From: an uncultured Streptococcus sp.
GTDB taxonomy: Bacteria > Bacillota > Bacilli > Lactobacillales > Streptococcaceae
Length of the DNA stretch: 16,229 nucleotides
Assembly (NCBI GenBank): GCA_934196125.1
Contig: CAKPVT010000036.1
Coordinates: forward strand, 1 to 16,229
Reading direction: 5' to 3'
Part shown: piece after piece, positions 1 through 6,925 of the stretch
Layout of the letters: the number at the start of each line of letters is the position of its first letter
Numbering within the stretch: position 1 is the first letter of the stretch
Position numbers and translations under genes: made by a program
Notes under the pieces: generated by a model
Seen by the model: only the letters and a program-made list of their open reading frames with translations
Told to the model about the DNA's origin: nothing
Database searches by the model: none

Positions 1-75
1 TCTTCGTAACTCAATTTCATACAAAAACACCCCAAAAGTTAGATTTTTTCTGTCCAACTTTTGGGGTGCAGTTCA
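1..75. mobile_element. Probable terminal fragment of an IS3/IS150-type insertion sequence
   Basis: A perfect 13-bp inverted repeat (CACCCCAAAAGTT at 28-40, its complement at 56-68) is followed by GCAGTTCA ending at 75. Read on the minus strand, the edge is TGAACTGCACCCCAAAAG, which resembles, from memory, the ends of IS150-group IS3-family elements that begin with TG. The rest of the element would lie to the left of the window. An open frame runs through 1-75 on the plus strand and could be the last residues of a transposase, but it is too short to identify. The hairpin could also act as a terminator. The family assignment is from recall only. Confidence 0.35.
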
Positions 76-77
76 AG

Positions 78-106
78 TTGACAAGGTCTTTTTTTATTTT
101 TAAAAT
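78..106 (+). promoter_or_regulatory. Sigma-A promoter with leaderless geometry, acetyltransferase gene
   Basis: A consensus TTGACA (78-83), a 17-bp spacer and TAAAAT (101-106) form a near-perfect sigma-A promoter. Only six bases (ATAGCT) separate the -10 box from the ATG at 113, so transcription should begin at or within a base or two of the start codon. There is no Shine-Dalgarno sequence. The -35 box begins three bases outside the putative IS end at 75. Confidence 0.7.
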
Positions 107-112
107 ATAGCT

Positions 113-550
113 ATGAAAATCAAACAGACACGAAATACATTATCAGACACATATCTAGACGCTGTCAGAATCCGACAATTAGTCTTTGTTAAGGGACAAG
201 GCGTGCCAATGTCGCTTGAAGTCGACGAGAACGAGGCTTATTGCCTTCATTTTGTCCTTTATGATGAGAAAGGTCAAGCAGCCGCTACCTGCCGTATTTT
301 GCCAAATAAAGGCCATAGTGAAGCGACACTACAACGCATGGCGGTACTCCCAGCATATCAAGGACAAAATCTTGGAAAACTTCTCTTAGATGATGTGATT
401 CAATTCTGTCAAAAACAAGGCTTTAAACGCATGGTATTACACGCGCAATTAACAGCAAAAGGTTTCTACGACAAGCTTGGCTTTACTTGCTTCGGCGAAG
501 AATTTGAAGAAGCTGGTATCATGCACATCAGTATGGAAAAATCATTATAA
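113..550 (+). CDS. GNAT family N-acetyltransferase (YjcF/ElaA-like)
   Basis: This 145-residue protein is a single GNAT domain that transfers an acetyl group from acetyl-CoA to an unknown acceptor in the cytoplasm. The N-terminal region with IRQLVFVKGQGVP and an acidic stretch near residue 37 resembles the YjcF subgroup. The acetyl-CoA loop is QGQNLGKLL at about 83-91, preceded by the strand LQRMAVLP. A C-terminal HAQLTAKGFYDKLGF segment (about 110-124) matches the usual motif B. Its length is normal for the family. An in-frame stop at 101-103 makes the ATG at 113 the first possible ATG, and the next in-frame ATG would remove conserved sequence, so this start is firm although it has no ribosome binding site. 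The gene is alone on its strand. Its substrate cannot be told from sequence. Confidence 0.85.
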   Translation: MKIKQTRNTLSDTYLDAVRIRQLVFVKGQGVPMSLEVDENEAYCLHFVLYDEKGQAAATCRILPNKGHSEATLQRMAVLPAYQGQNLGKLLLDDVIQFCQKQGFKRMVLHAQLTAKGFYDKLGFTCFGEEFEEAGIMHISMEKSL

Positions 551-616
551 AACTCTTTAACGGCTTACTGGCTTAGATTCTTTATATTAGGCAAATTTGC
601 AATTTGGCATAACAAA

Positions 617-649
617 AGCGAGGCTGAAACAAAAGTGCCCAACCTCGCT
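617..649. terminator. Bidirectional hairpin, streptococcal CTGRRACAAAAG type
   Basis: AGCGAGG (617-623) pairs with CCTCGCT (643-649) around a loop holding CTGAAACAAAAGTG. It lies between the convergent acetyltransferase and DUF1269-like genes. On the minus strand the stem is followed by TTTTGTTAT, a fair U-tract. On the plus strand the following sequence is only moderately T-rich. It belongs to a hairpin family that recurs in this window. Confidence 0.6.
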
Positions 650-815
650 ATTTATATAACTGTAATAAGCAAAATGCAGTGGTTTGGACTTCAAGAATCT
701 GGAAATCAATTGTTGAAGGTCGCTGTCAAGAAATTTAAAAACAGAAATTGCCAACTTTTCAACTTAGAGTTTCCCATGCGCAATTGATTAGGCATTTTTT
801 AATACATGCTTTGCA
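630..815. repeat. Dispersed intergenic repeat, copy A
   Basis: This gene-free stretch is related to 3430-3593. Shared blocks include AAGT(G/A)CCCAAC at 633-643, ACTTCAAGA-type sequence near 690-700 followed by AATTG(T/A)TGAAG, and the best-kept block, AACTT...TTTC(C/T)CATGC then AATTGATTAG near 755-791. A 37-codon frame (674-787, starting MQWFGLQESG) runs through it without a ribosome binding site. It is more likely a remnant of the repeat's ancestor than a live gene. The rest of the gap (788-918) shows only a weak 4-bp hairpin near 885-900 and nothing I can name. Confidence 0.5.
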
Positions 816-918
816 AGCTAGATTTCCAAATCTCAAACAATATTTTCAACTATTTAAGCAATCACCACTGAATAGGTTCTAATACGCTGATAGACCAGCT
901 TTTACAACCCTTTTAAAG

Positions 919-1533
919 TTATTCTTTTCCTCTTAGGCGTCGGAAAGTTACTTTAATAGCATCTGCGATGTCATTTCCTTGTTCTTTGAGATGATTTAGA
1001 CGACGTTCGTTCAAATCTTCTTGAACTTTATCGTACAATTCATCTTGAACTTGTCCTGCAAGCTCAACTTCACGTGCGAGAGCAAGGGCATCCCAACGCA
1101 TAATATTCGTTTTATAAGGAGTAAAGACATGGTTTAAAATACTTTCATCTTCTTCGTGAACTAGAGCAATAACGGCAACATCACCATCAAGCAATTTTGT
1201 TGTCACTTCTTCAATCAAGCTATTGTCAGTCGCATCAGTCATGCTTCCACTTGCTGCACCAGCAAGACTACCGATACCATAACCAATAATAACACCGATA
1301 GGACCGCTCAAAATGCCCAACAGACCGCCGATAATACCGCCAACAGTTGCATAATCACGACTAGCATCATCAAAGTCAATAGAATCTTTGATAGTGATTT
1401 TACCATCTTCATTTTTCACCAATGCAATCTGTGCAATTTGCGTATCATTATCCTGCTTGAATGATTTTAGTTCTGAAAAAGCTTGGTAGGCTTCGCTTTC
1501 AACATCAAAAACAACAGTTAGTACATTTGCCAT
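919..1533 (-). CDS. DUF1269-like protein with glycine-zipper membrane segment
   Basis: This 204-residue protein has an N-terminal alpha/beta region starting VLTVVFDVESEAYQAFSEL, a glycine-rich hydrophobic stretch at about 63-96 (GGIIGGLLGILSGPIGVIIG and beyond), a second alpha/beta part at about 105-140, and a charged helical C-terminus. That pattern matches DUF1269-type proteins, which have no established function. The glycine spacing suggests helix packing in or against a membrane. A start at the ATG with an AAAGGAGGAAT ribosome binding site is convincing. It has its own promoter and lies downstream of the cppA-hydrolase pair on the same strand. Its transcript could end at the hairpin at 617-649. 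Confidence 0.7.
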   Translation of the reverse strand: MANVLTVVFDVESEAYQAFSELKSFKQDNDTQIAQIALVKNEDGKITIKDSIDFDDASRDYATVGGIIGGLLGILSGPIGVIIGYGIGSLAGAASGSMTDATDNSLIEEVTTKLLDGDVAVIALVHEEDESILNHVFTPYKTNIMRWDALALAREVELAGQVQDELYDKVQEDLNERRLNHLKEQGNDIADAIKVTFRRLRGKE

Positions 1534-1565
1534 AATCTTATTCCTCCTTTTCCTTTATCACCCTC

Positions 1566-1574
1566 ATTATAACA
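1566..1574 (-). promoter_or_regulatory. Extended -10 promoter for the DUF1269-like gene
   Basis: On the minus strand TGTTATAAT is a consensus extended -10 element (TGnTATAAT), about 33 bases before the start codon and its strong ribosome binding site. No good -35 hexamer is present at 16-18 bp, as is common when the TG extension is present. Confidence 0.6.
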
Positions 1575-1600
1575 CTTTCGGGCTAAAAAGGCTGATAAAA

Positions 1601-1614
1601 ACAAAACGTTTTCA
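1601..1614 (-). promoter_or_regulatory. Candidate CcpA (cre) site upstream of the DUF1269-like gene
   Basis: Read on the minus strand, TGAAAACGTTTTGT fits the cre consensus TGWAARCGYTWWCW at 13 of 14 positions. It lies just upstream of the extended -10 promoter, about 30-43 bases from the -10 box. This would suit CcpA acting there either as activator or repressor. No binding is shown by sequence alone. Confidence 0.45.
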
Positions 1615-1631
1615 AAGAAATATCTGTTTTT

Positions 1632-2552
1632 TTAATAATTCTGCTGAATCCATTGTGAAATTCTCTGACGTTCCTCAATCCACAGAGGTCTATCATCATA
1701 AGCGTATGTACGATTAGTCAGAAAAATAGCAGCTTTTTGCTCCTTACGATTGATTGTCGCATAAGTGCCTGTGTAACCAGTATGGTCAAGCCAATCGCCC
1801 TCTTTATTCCATGCCAGCGAACGTTCTTTATTCGCTTGACTGAAATTTTGCCAAATATCTGTCGCAAAATCATCTGTTAGGTAATGCTGACAAAACTTTT
1901 CTAAATCCTGCAGGTTTGAAAATAACCCTGCTGAACCAGAATGAACACCAAGAACCTTGGCTTTTGGGTCATGAACAAGCCCGTCACCGATGCCAGCAAC
2001 CGTAGACACCGCATTTTTTACTGGACCAAAACCAGTATTTGTCATGCCAAAAGGCTGAAAGACTTCATCTTTAAAAATCACATCAAGTGACTTGCCATAA
2101 ATTTCTTCAAGCATAAAGCCAAGCAAAAGAAAATTGATGTCTGTGTAAAGAAACTCTTTCTTGCCCTCTACAGTAATGTGATTAATGGCTTCTTTCAACT
2201 CAGCTGCATTCAGATTATCACGATTAGGGATAAAAGGATTTATCCCACTACTATGTGTCAAAAGTTGTCGTAAGGTTACAGATGACTCGTGAAAATCAGG
2301 ATAATACCACACCAAAGGCGCATCCAACTCTAATTTTCCTTGATATAAAAGAGAAATGATAACTGTTCCAACGCCAACTACTTTGGAAACAGACGCTAAA
2401 TCATAAATCAAGCCAGATTTTACAGGAGTGACACCGTCAATCGTACCAATATAATGTTCTGACCATTGACCGTCTTTAAAAAGAGCTAAACTAGCTCCAT
2501 AATAAACATTGCGATTGATCTGGTTATTAATAATTTCTAACAAGTTTGTCAT
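1632..2552 (-). CDS. Serine hydrolase, beta-lactamase/PBP4 (class C) superfamily
   Basis: A 306-residue penicillin-binding/beta-lactamase fold protein. It carries the nucleophile motif S54-V-S-K57 (in DLASVSKVVG), a YTDINF segment at 136-141 in the position of the second YxN-type motif, and H257-T-G259 as the third motif. The surrounding LLTHSSGI and GSAGLFSNLQDL segments are also typical. No signal peptide or membrane segment is visible, so it is probably a cytoplasmic esterase or amide hydrolase rather than a cell-wall enzyme. Its substrate is unknown. I chose the ATG at 2552 because it overlaps the cppA stop codon as ATGA. A TTG at 2564 would add four residues. It is almost certainly co-transcribed and translationally coupled with cppA. 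Confidence 0.85.
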   Translation of the reverse strand: MTNLLEIINNQINRNVYYGASLALFKDGQWSEHYIGTIDGVTPVKSGLIYDLASVSKVVGVGTVIISLLYQGKLELDAPLVWYYPDFHESSVTLRQLLTHSSGINPFIPNRDNLNAAELKEAINHITVEGKKEFLYTDINFLLLGFMLEEIYGKSLDVIFKDEVFQPFGMTNTGFGPVKNAVSTVAGIGDGLVHDPKAKVLGVHSGSAGLFSNLQDLEKFCQHYLTDDFATDIWQNFSQANKERSLAWNKEGDWLDHTGYTGTYATINRKEQKAAIFLTNRTYAYDDRPLWIEERQRISQWIQQNY

Positions 2553-3295
2553 TTGATAAACCAAATTTCAATATTGCTAGGGTCAGAAAGTACTAAGACA
2601 CTCGCTTTTTTATCCAAATAAACAGTTTGCCCTTTATTTTCTAAGAAGCTAGCCAAAGCTTTCAAATCATAATTGTCAGGAACTTGACATTCTAAAATTT
2701 CCACATCCCAAGTTTCAAGCGGATCAACGGCTAAATCTGCACCTTGCGCTTGCACAAATTGGATATCAAGCGGAAATTGTCCTTCAAAGACATCATTGTA
2801 AAAAGCACGCGCAGCTGCTTCATCAGCCACGCTAAGTGTCATACTTTCGAAGCTAAAGTCAGAAACTTCTTTTAACTCATCATTTTTAGGGAAATTGACA
2901 CTATCGATTTCAGTTAATTGTTGAATATCATCTTCAGAATGTAAAAGAAAAAGGTCACCTTCTGGTGATAACGTTTCAAAGGCATACCCATTTTTACCTT
3001 TAAAGAAACGCTCAACAGCAATACCATTTCCTAAGATAGCTGTCACTTCATCGGCATTCGGAATTTTAACAACAATCTTATTAACTTTTTTTGTTCCCTC
3101 AACAGCATGTGTCTCGGGCGCTGGTGATTCTTCAATAACAAAACGAGCATTTTTTTGTTTGGTTGAAAACTCAGCAATTGCATTTTCTTCGTTAACTAGT
3201 TTAAAACCTAATTTTTTATAAAACTCAATGTTGTGGTCGCGATTATTGATTCGCAAAACGGGATGCCTAAACGTGACTTCGTCAAATAAAGTCAT
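2549..3295 (-). CDS. cppA: CppA family protein (glyoxalase/VOC fold, C3-degrading proteinase homologue)
   Basis: This 248-residue protein has the streptococcal CppA organisation. An N-terminal VOC-like domain begins TFRHPVLRINNRDHNIEFYKKLGF and includes ETLSPEGDLFLLHSEDD near 108-124. A second related domain begins about residue 148 (FESMTLSVADEAAARAFYND) and ends in SNIEIWFIK. Homologues are named for reported degradation of human complement C3. The protein has no secretion signal here and no visible protease motif, so that activity should be treated cautiously. Start at ATG 3295 is supported by a GAGGAG ribosome binding site. It is the first gene of a two-gene unit with the serine hydrolase, and the two overlap by four bases. 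Confidence 0.85.
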   Translation of the reverse strand: MTLFDEVTFRHPVLRINNRDHNIEFYKKLGFKLVNEENAIAEFSTKQKNARFVIEESPAPETHAVEGTKKVNKIVVKIPNADEVTAILGNGIAVERFFKGKNGYAFETLSPEGDLFLLHSEDDIQQLTEIDSVNFPKNDELKEVSDFSFESMTLSVADEAAARAFYNDVFEGQFPLDIQFVQAQGADLAVDPLETWDVEILECQVPDNYDLKALASFLENKGQTVYLDKKASVLVLSDPSNIEIWFIK

Positions 3296-3319
3296 AACTG
3301 TCTCCTCACAATGTCTCTT

Positions 3320-3348
3320 TTATTAAATTTTCAATACAGTTCCTACAA
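3320..3348 (-). promoter_or_regulatory. Possible promoter for cppA and the serine hydrolase gene
   Basis: TTGTAG, a 17-bp spacer and TAATAA on the minus strand, 25 bases before the cppA start codon. Both hexamers are imperfect, so this is only the best candidate in the region. Confidence 0.35.
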
Positions 3349-3429
3349 AATAAGGACTGGGTCTTTTCTATTTTAGAAAAAATTATTTAGTTTGACAAGA
3401 AATTATGCGTTTTTAAGAAATTTTTGTAT

Positions 3430-3593
3430 AAAAAGTACCCAACTTCTTTATTTATACAGTGATAATTCACAAAGTTCAAGAGATTTAGGGATAAAATTGA
3501 TGAAGAGCACATCAAAAACATAAGAATAGTGATGAAAAACTTTAGCTAACAGAATTTCTCATGCACGAATTGATTAGATATTTTATTAGCACC
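3430..3593. repeat. Dispersed intergenic repeat, copy B
   Basis: This is the partner of copy A at 630-815, in the same orientation. Shared sequence includes AAGTACCCAACTTCTTTATTTATA at the start, GTTCAAGAGAT...ATTGATGAAG in the middle, and TTTCTCATGC then AATTGATTAGATATTTT at the end. It has lost about a dozen bases near position 3464 relative to A and is more degraded: the frame seen in copy A is broken here. The paired arm of the terminator-like hairpin at the left edge of copy A is also missing. Nothing else is recognisable in the 346-base gap apart from the cppA promoter and the glpF terminator. Confidence 0.5.
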
Positions 3594-3601
3594 AATCGAA
3601 A

Positions 3602-3627
3602 ATAAAAAAGGAAACCCGAAGGTCTCC
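3602..3627 (-). terminator. Intrinsic terminator of glpF
   Basis: On the minus strand a 7-bp stem GGAGACC/GGTTTCC closes a stable TTCG tetraloop and is followed directly by TTTTTTAT. It begins 15 bases after the glpF stop codon. This is a textbook rho-independent terminator. Confidence 0.9.
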
Positions 3628-3641
3628 TATATGTCTCATTC

Positions 3642-4487
3642 TTATAGGTACAAGAGTTTGAATAAGGCTACTGCTGCGATACCTGCAAGAATTGGAGCGA
3701 TAACCGGTACCCATGAATACCACCATTTAGAATCGCCTTTGTGTTCACCAAGAACTGATTTAGGAAGCAAAGCATGGACGATACGTGGACCAAGGTCACG
3801 TGCAGGGTTAAGACCAGGACCAGTAGGACCGCCAAGTGATGCAACAAGTGTCATTACAAGGAAACCAAGTCCTAAGTGAGCAACAGCAAGTGAACCTGTT
3901 GTGAAAGGTGCAACTTGGCTTGCTGCTGTAGTAGCGTCATAACCGTAGTCAGTCAATTTTGCAACGAATTCTGCACCGAAGTAGTTTTTAGTAAGTGCCA
4001 TAGCACCGAAGAAAAGTACGAATGACCCTAAGAACTCATTCAAGAAACCGTTAATCCAAGCAGCTTTGTGGCTTTCTTTTGTACCGTCGTCAACAGCTGA
4101 GATAGTTGAGAACGAACCAAGGATAGCATTTGGATTTTCAGTCTTAAGGTAGTATGGTTTGTGTGTCATAACGACAAGCAATTGACCAAACATTGCACCA
4201 AGTAATTGAGCAGTGATGTACTGTGGAACGTGTGACCAGTCAAACAAACCTGAAACTGCAAGTGCAAGTGTGAAGGCTGGATTAATGTGGTTACCTGAAA
4301 CGTTACCAAACATGAGTGCAGGAATCATAACACCAAAACCATACCCAAGTGCGATGATAACCCACCCAGAGTTATTTCCTTTTGTACCTTTAAGTTCCAC
4401 ATTAGCAACTGCACCATTACCAAGAATGATGAGTAAAGCTGTCCCGATAAATTCTGTGATGTATTTCACAGTCCATGTAACATCCAT
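3642..4487 (-). CDS. glpF: Glycerol facilitator / aquaglyceroporin (MIP family)
   Basis: This 281-residue integral membrane channel lets glycerol, and probably water or small polyols, diffuse into the cell. Two half-helix NPA motifs are present, N69-P70-A71 (in GNHINPAFTLAL) and N227-P228-A229. The second is followed by R-D-L-G-P-R, and the aspartate after NPAR is the mark of glycerol-conducting members rather than strict aquaporins. Hydrophobic segments fit the usual six membrane helices. The ATG at 4487 has a GGAGGA ribosome binding site. The gene is monocistronic, with its own promoter and terminator, and is divergent from pepX. A candidate cre site upstream would fit repression by preferred sugars. 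No glpK or glpO is adjacent, so it is separated from glycerol kinase genes in this window. Confidence 0.92.
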   Translation of the reverse strand: MDVTWTVKYITEFIGTALLIILGNGAVANVELKGTKGNNSGWVIIALGYGFGVMIPALMFGNVSGNHINPAFTLALAVSGLFDWSHVPQYITAQLLGAMFGQLLVVMTHKPYYLKTENPNAILGSFSTISAVDDGTKESHKAAWINGFLNEFLGSFVLFFGAMALTKNYFGAEFVAKLTDYGYDATTAASQVAPFTTGSLAVAHLGLGFLVMTLVASLGGPTGPGLNPARDLGPRIVHALLPKSVLGEHKGDSKWWYSWVPVIAPILAGIAAVALFKLLYL

Positions 4488-4518
4488 GTTTTTTGTTTCC
4501 TCCGAAAAAAATATAGTT

Positions 4519-4547
4519 TAGACAACTAATATTTTATCAAGTATAAT
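4519..4547 (+). promoter_or_regulatory. pepX promoter
   Basis: TAGACA (4519-4524), a 17-bp spacer and TATAAT (4542-4547). The predicted start near 4554 gives a leader of about 50 bases. Its -10 box lies inside the spacer of the oppositely oriented glpF promoter. Confidence 0.75.
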
Positions 4548-4559
4548 AGATAATGTAAA
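4531..4559 (-). promoter_or_regulatory. glpF promoter
   Basis: On the minus strand TTTACA (4559-4554), a 17-bp spacer and TAAAAT (4536-4531). It overlaps the pepX promoter, so polymerase should not be able to occupy both at once. Confidence 0.7.
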
Positions 4560-4573
4560 GGTTATCTGTAAAA

Positions 4574-4587
4574 TTAAAACGTTTACT
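4574..4587 (-). promoter_or_regulatory. Candidate CcpA (cre) site between glpF and pepX
   Basis: Minus-strand AGTAAACGTTTTAA fits the cre consensus TGWAARCGYTWWCW at 12 of 14 positions. It sits 15 bases upstream of the glpF -35 box and in the pepX 5' leader. Carbon control of glpF is common in Firmicutes, which supports the call, but two mismatches leave it uncertain. Confidence 0.4.
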
Positions 4588-4606
4588 TTTTAGAAGGGAA
4601 AGTTTC

Positions 4607-6886
4607 ATGAAATATAATCAATTCTCTTTCATTCCAAGACCTATCGCTATTGCAGAGCAAGAGTTGCAAGCCTTGGGATTTGATATTACCCACCAACAAG
4701 CTGATAAAAAAGCTCTTGAAAATTTCTGCCGTAAGATTTTCTTTAATTACAAAGATACGGACTACCCACTTCGTCAATTAATCGCTGATTTTGAGACAGA
4801 TTTATTAACATTTTTTAATTCTGAACGTCCATTGACAGCGGATATTTTTTACACTATTTCACTACAACTTCTCGGATTTATTCCGCATGTTGACTTTACA
4901 AATACAACTGACTTTTTAGAAAAAATTGCCTTTCCGATTAATTATCAAAAAGGACACATCCTTGAGGCGCTTTATCGTTTGCTAGTTAGTCGCCAAAAAT
5001 CCGGTATGACCTTGCTTGATGATTTAATGAGTAAGGGGCTTATTCCAGTAGATAATGATTATCATTTTTTCAATGGTAAATCACTAGCAACGTTTGATAC
5101 AACTGATTTGATTCGTGAAGTTGTTTATGTGCAATCAACGCTTGATACTGACCAAGACGGACAACTCGATTTGATTAAGGTCAATATTATTCGCCCTAAA
5201 ACAAGCCACCAGTTACCAACCATGATGACAGCTAGTCCTTATCACCAAGGAACAAATGTCGTTGCTAACGATAAAAAACTTTACAAAATGGAAGGTGATT
5301 TAGCTGTAAAACCAGCACGAACAATCAACGTTGAAACACGTGACTTTAAACCGTTAGCTGTTCCTGATGTTGACCTTCCTGTCGGAGAAAGTGAAGAGCG
5401 TTTCAATTTTATTGACCCCTACACACTCAATGATTATTTCCTTGTACGTGGTTTCGCAAATATCTACGTTTCTGGGGTTGGAACTGCAGGCTCTGACGGT
5501 TTTATGACCAGCGGAGATTATGCGCAAGTGGAAAGTTTTAAAGCAGTCATTGATTGGTTAAATGGAAAAGCAATCGCCTTTTCTAGCCACCGTCGTGACC
5601 AAAAAGTTGTTGCTGATTGGGCGAGCGGACTGGTTTGTACCACTGGAAAATCTTATCTTGGAACCATGTCAACTGCTCTAGCAACGACAGGTGTTGAGGG
5701 GCTGAAAGTTATCATCGCTGAATCAGCTATTTCATCTTGGTATGATTATTATCGCGAAAATGGGTTGGTTTGCAGCCCTGGCGGCTATCCTGGTGAGGAC
5801 CTTGATGTGCTGACCGAATTGACTTACTCACGTAATCTGCTGACTGGCGATTATCTTCGTAATAATGCACATTACCAAGAACTCCTTGATGAGCAATCTG
5901 CACAACTCGACCGTGCTTCTGGTGATTACAACCAATTTTGGCATGACCGTAATTATCTGCCACACGCTGACAAGGTTAAAGCAACCTGCGTATTCACTCA
6001 TGGGCTCCAAGACTGGAATGTCAAACCACGTCACATCTTCAATATTTTCAATGCCCTTCCAGATACTGTCGAAAAGCACGCTTTTCTTCACCATGGTGAA
6101 CATGTTTACATGCACAACTGGCAATCCATTGATTTCCGTGAAAGCATGAACACTTTACTTTCTGAAAAAATGCTTGGACAAGATAATCATTTCGTTTTGC
6201 CAACACTTATCTGGCAAGATAATAGCCAAGAACAAACCTGGACAAGCTTAGCTGAATTTGGCAGTAACAATCAAGCAACTTTAGCCCTTGGTACAGACCA
6301 AAAAATCATTGACAATCATTACGCTAAAGCTGAATTTGAACGTTATAGCAAGAATTTCAGAACTTTCAAGAGTGAGTTATTCACTGGAAAAGCAAATGCC
6401 ATTTGCCTCGATTTACCGATTGAACACGATTACCATATCAATGGGCAAATCACTCTACACCTAACCGTCAAATCTAGTGAAAATAAAGGAATTCTATCTG
6501 CCCAAGTCCTAGACTATGGCGAAAAGAAACGTTTTAAAGATGTTCCTTCTGTACTTGATTTATACGCTATTGATAATGGACGCAATTTCTCACGTGAAGC
6601 TCTTAAAGAATTGCCATTTACCAAAACCAAAGAACGTGTCATCACAAAAGGTGTTCTAAATCTTCAAAATCGTACAGATTTGTTAACAATCGAAGATATT
6701 CCTGCAAATGAGTGGATGACCATTGATTTCACCCTTCAACCAAGTATCTACAAATTGGAAAAAGGCGGCACTCTCCGTGTGCTTCTCTACACAACAGATT
6801 TTGAGCACACTATCCGTGACAATAGCAATTACATTTTGACAGTTGATTTAGACCAATCAAGCATCGAACTGCCAGTCGAACAATAG
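4607..6886 (+). CDS. pepX: Xaa-Pro dipeptidyl-peptidase (S15 family)
   Basis: This 759-residue enzyme removes X-Pro dipeptides from the N-terminus of peptides. It lets streptococci use proline-rich peptides such as those from casein. The catalytic serine is in GKSYLG at S349. The aspartate is D469 in HGLQDWNVKP and the histidine is H499 in HHGEHVYMH, nearly the same numbering as the lactococcal enzyme. An N-terminal helical domain (about 1-170), the alpha/beta hydrolase core and a C-terminal beta-rich domain (about 560-759) are all present, so it is full length. The protein has no signal peptide and is expected to be cytoplasmic, as is usual. The start at ATG 4607 has AGAAGGGA upstream. It is monocistronic. 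Its usual downstream hairpin is broken by the palindrome at 6926. Confidence 0.96.
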   Translation: MKYNQFSFIPRPIAIAEQELQALGFDITHQQADKKALENFCRKIFFNYKDTDYPLRQLIADFETDLLTFFNSERPLTADIFYTISLQLLGFIPHVDFTNTTDFLEKIAFPINYQKGHILEALYRLLVSRQKSGMTLLDDLMSKGLIPVDNDYHFFNGKSLATFDTTDLIREVVYVQSTLDTDQDGQLDLIKVNIIRPKTSHQLPTMMTASPYHQGTNVVANDKKLYKMEGDLAVKPARTINVETRDFKPLAVPDVDLPVGESEERFNFIDPYTLNDYFLVRGFANIYVSGVGTAGSDGFMTSGDYAQVESFKAVIDWLNGKAIAFSSHRRDQKVVADWASGLVCTTGKSYLGTMSTALATTGVEGLKVIIAESAISSWYDYYRENGLVCSPGGYPGEDLDVLTELTYSRNLLTGDYLRNNAHYQELLDEQSAQLDRASGDYNQFWHDRNYLPHADKVKATCVFTHGLQDWNVKPRHIFNIFNALPDTVEKHAFLHHGEHVYMHNWQSIDFRESMNTLLSEKMLGQDNHFVLPTLIWQDNSQEQTWTSLAEFGSNNQATLALGTDQKIIDNHYAKAEFERYSKNFRTFKSELFTGKANAICLDLPIEHDYHINGQITLHLTVKSSENKGILSAQVLDYGEKKRFKDVPSVLDLYAIDNGRNFSREALKELPFTKTKERVITKGVLNLQNRTDLLTIEDIPANEWMTIDFTLQPSIYKLEKGGTLRVLLYTTDFEHTIRDNSNYILTVDLDQSSIELPVEQ

Positions 6887-6910
6887 AATAAATCAAAGAA
6901 AGTGAAAAAA

Positions 6911-6925
6911 GAGGCTGAGACAAAA
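6911..6925 (+). other. Left half of a CTGAGACAAAA terminator, right arm lost
   Basis: GAGGCTGAGACAAAA is identical in type to the left arm and loop of the terminators at 617 and 15936, but no matching CAGCCTC arm follows. The 70-nt palindrome begins at the next base. I infer that an insertion or deletion removed the right arm of the original pepX terminator. Confidence 0.5.

Noticed and set aside
870..918. Hairpin GCTG/CAGC as terminator of the DUF1269-like gene
   Set aside because: Four base pairs with no U-tract. The hairpin at 617-649 is more credible.
3631..3879. Plus-strand open frame of 82 codons opposite glpF
   Set aside because: It is antisense to the conserved C-terminal half of GlpF, has no recognisable domain, and its composition follows from the glpF codons.
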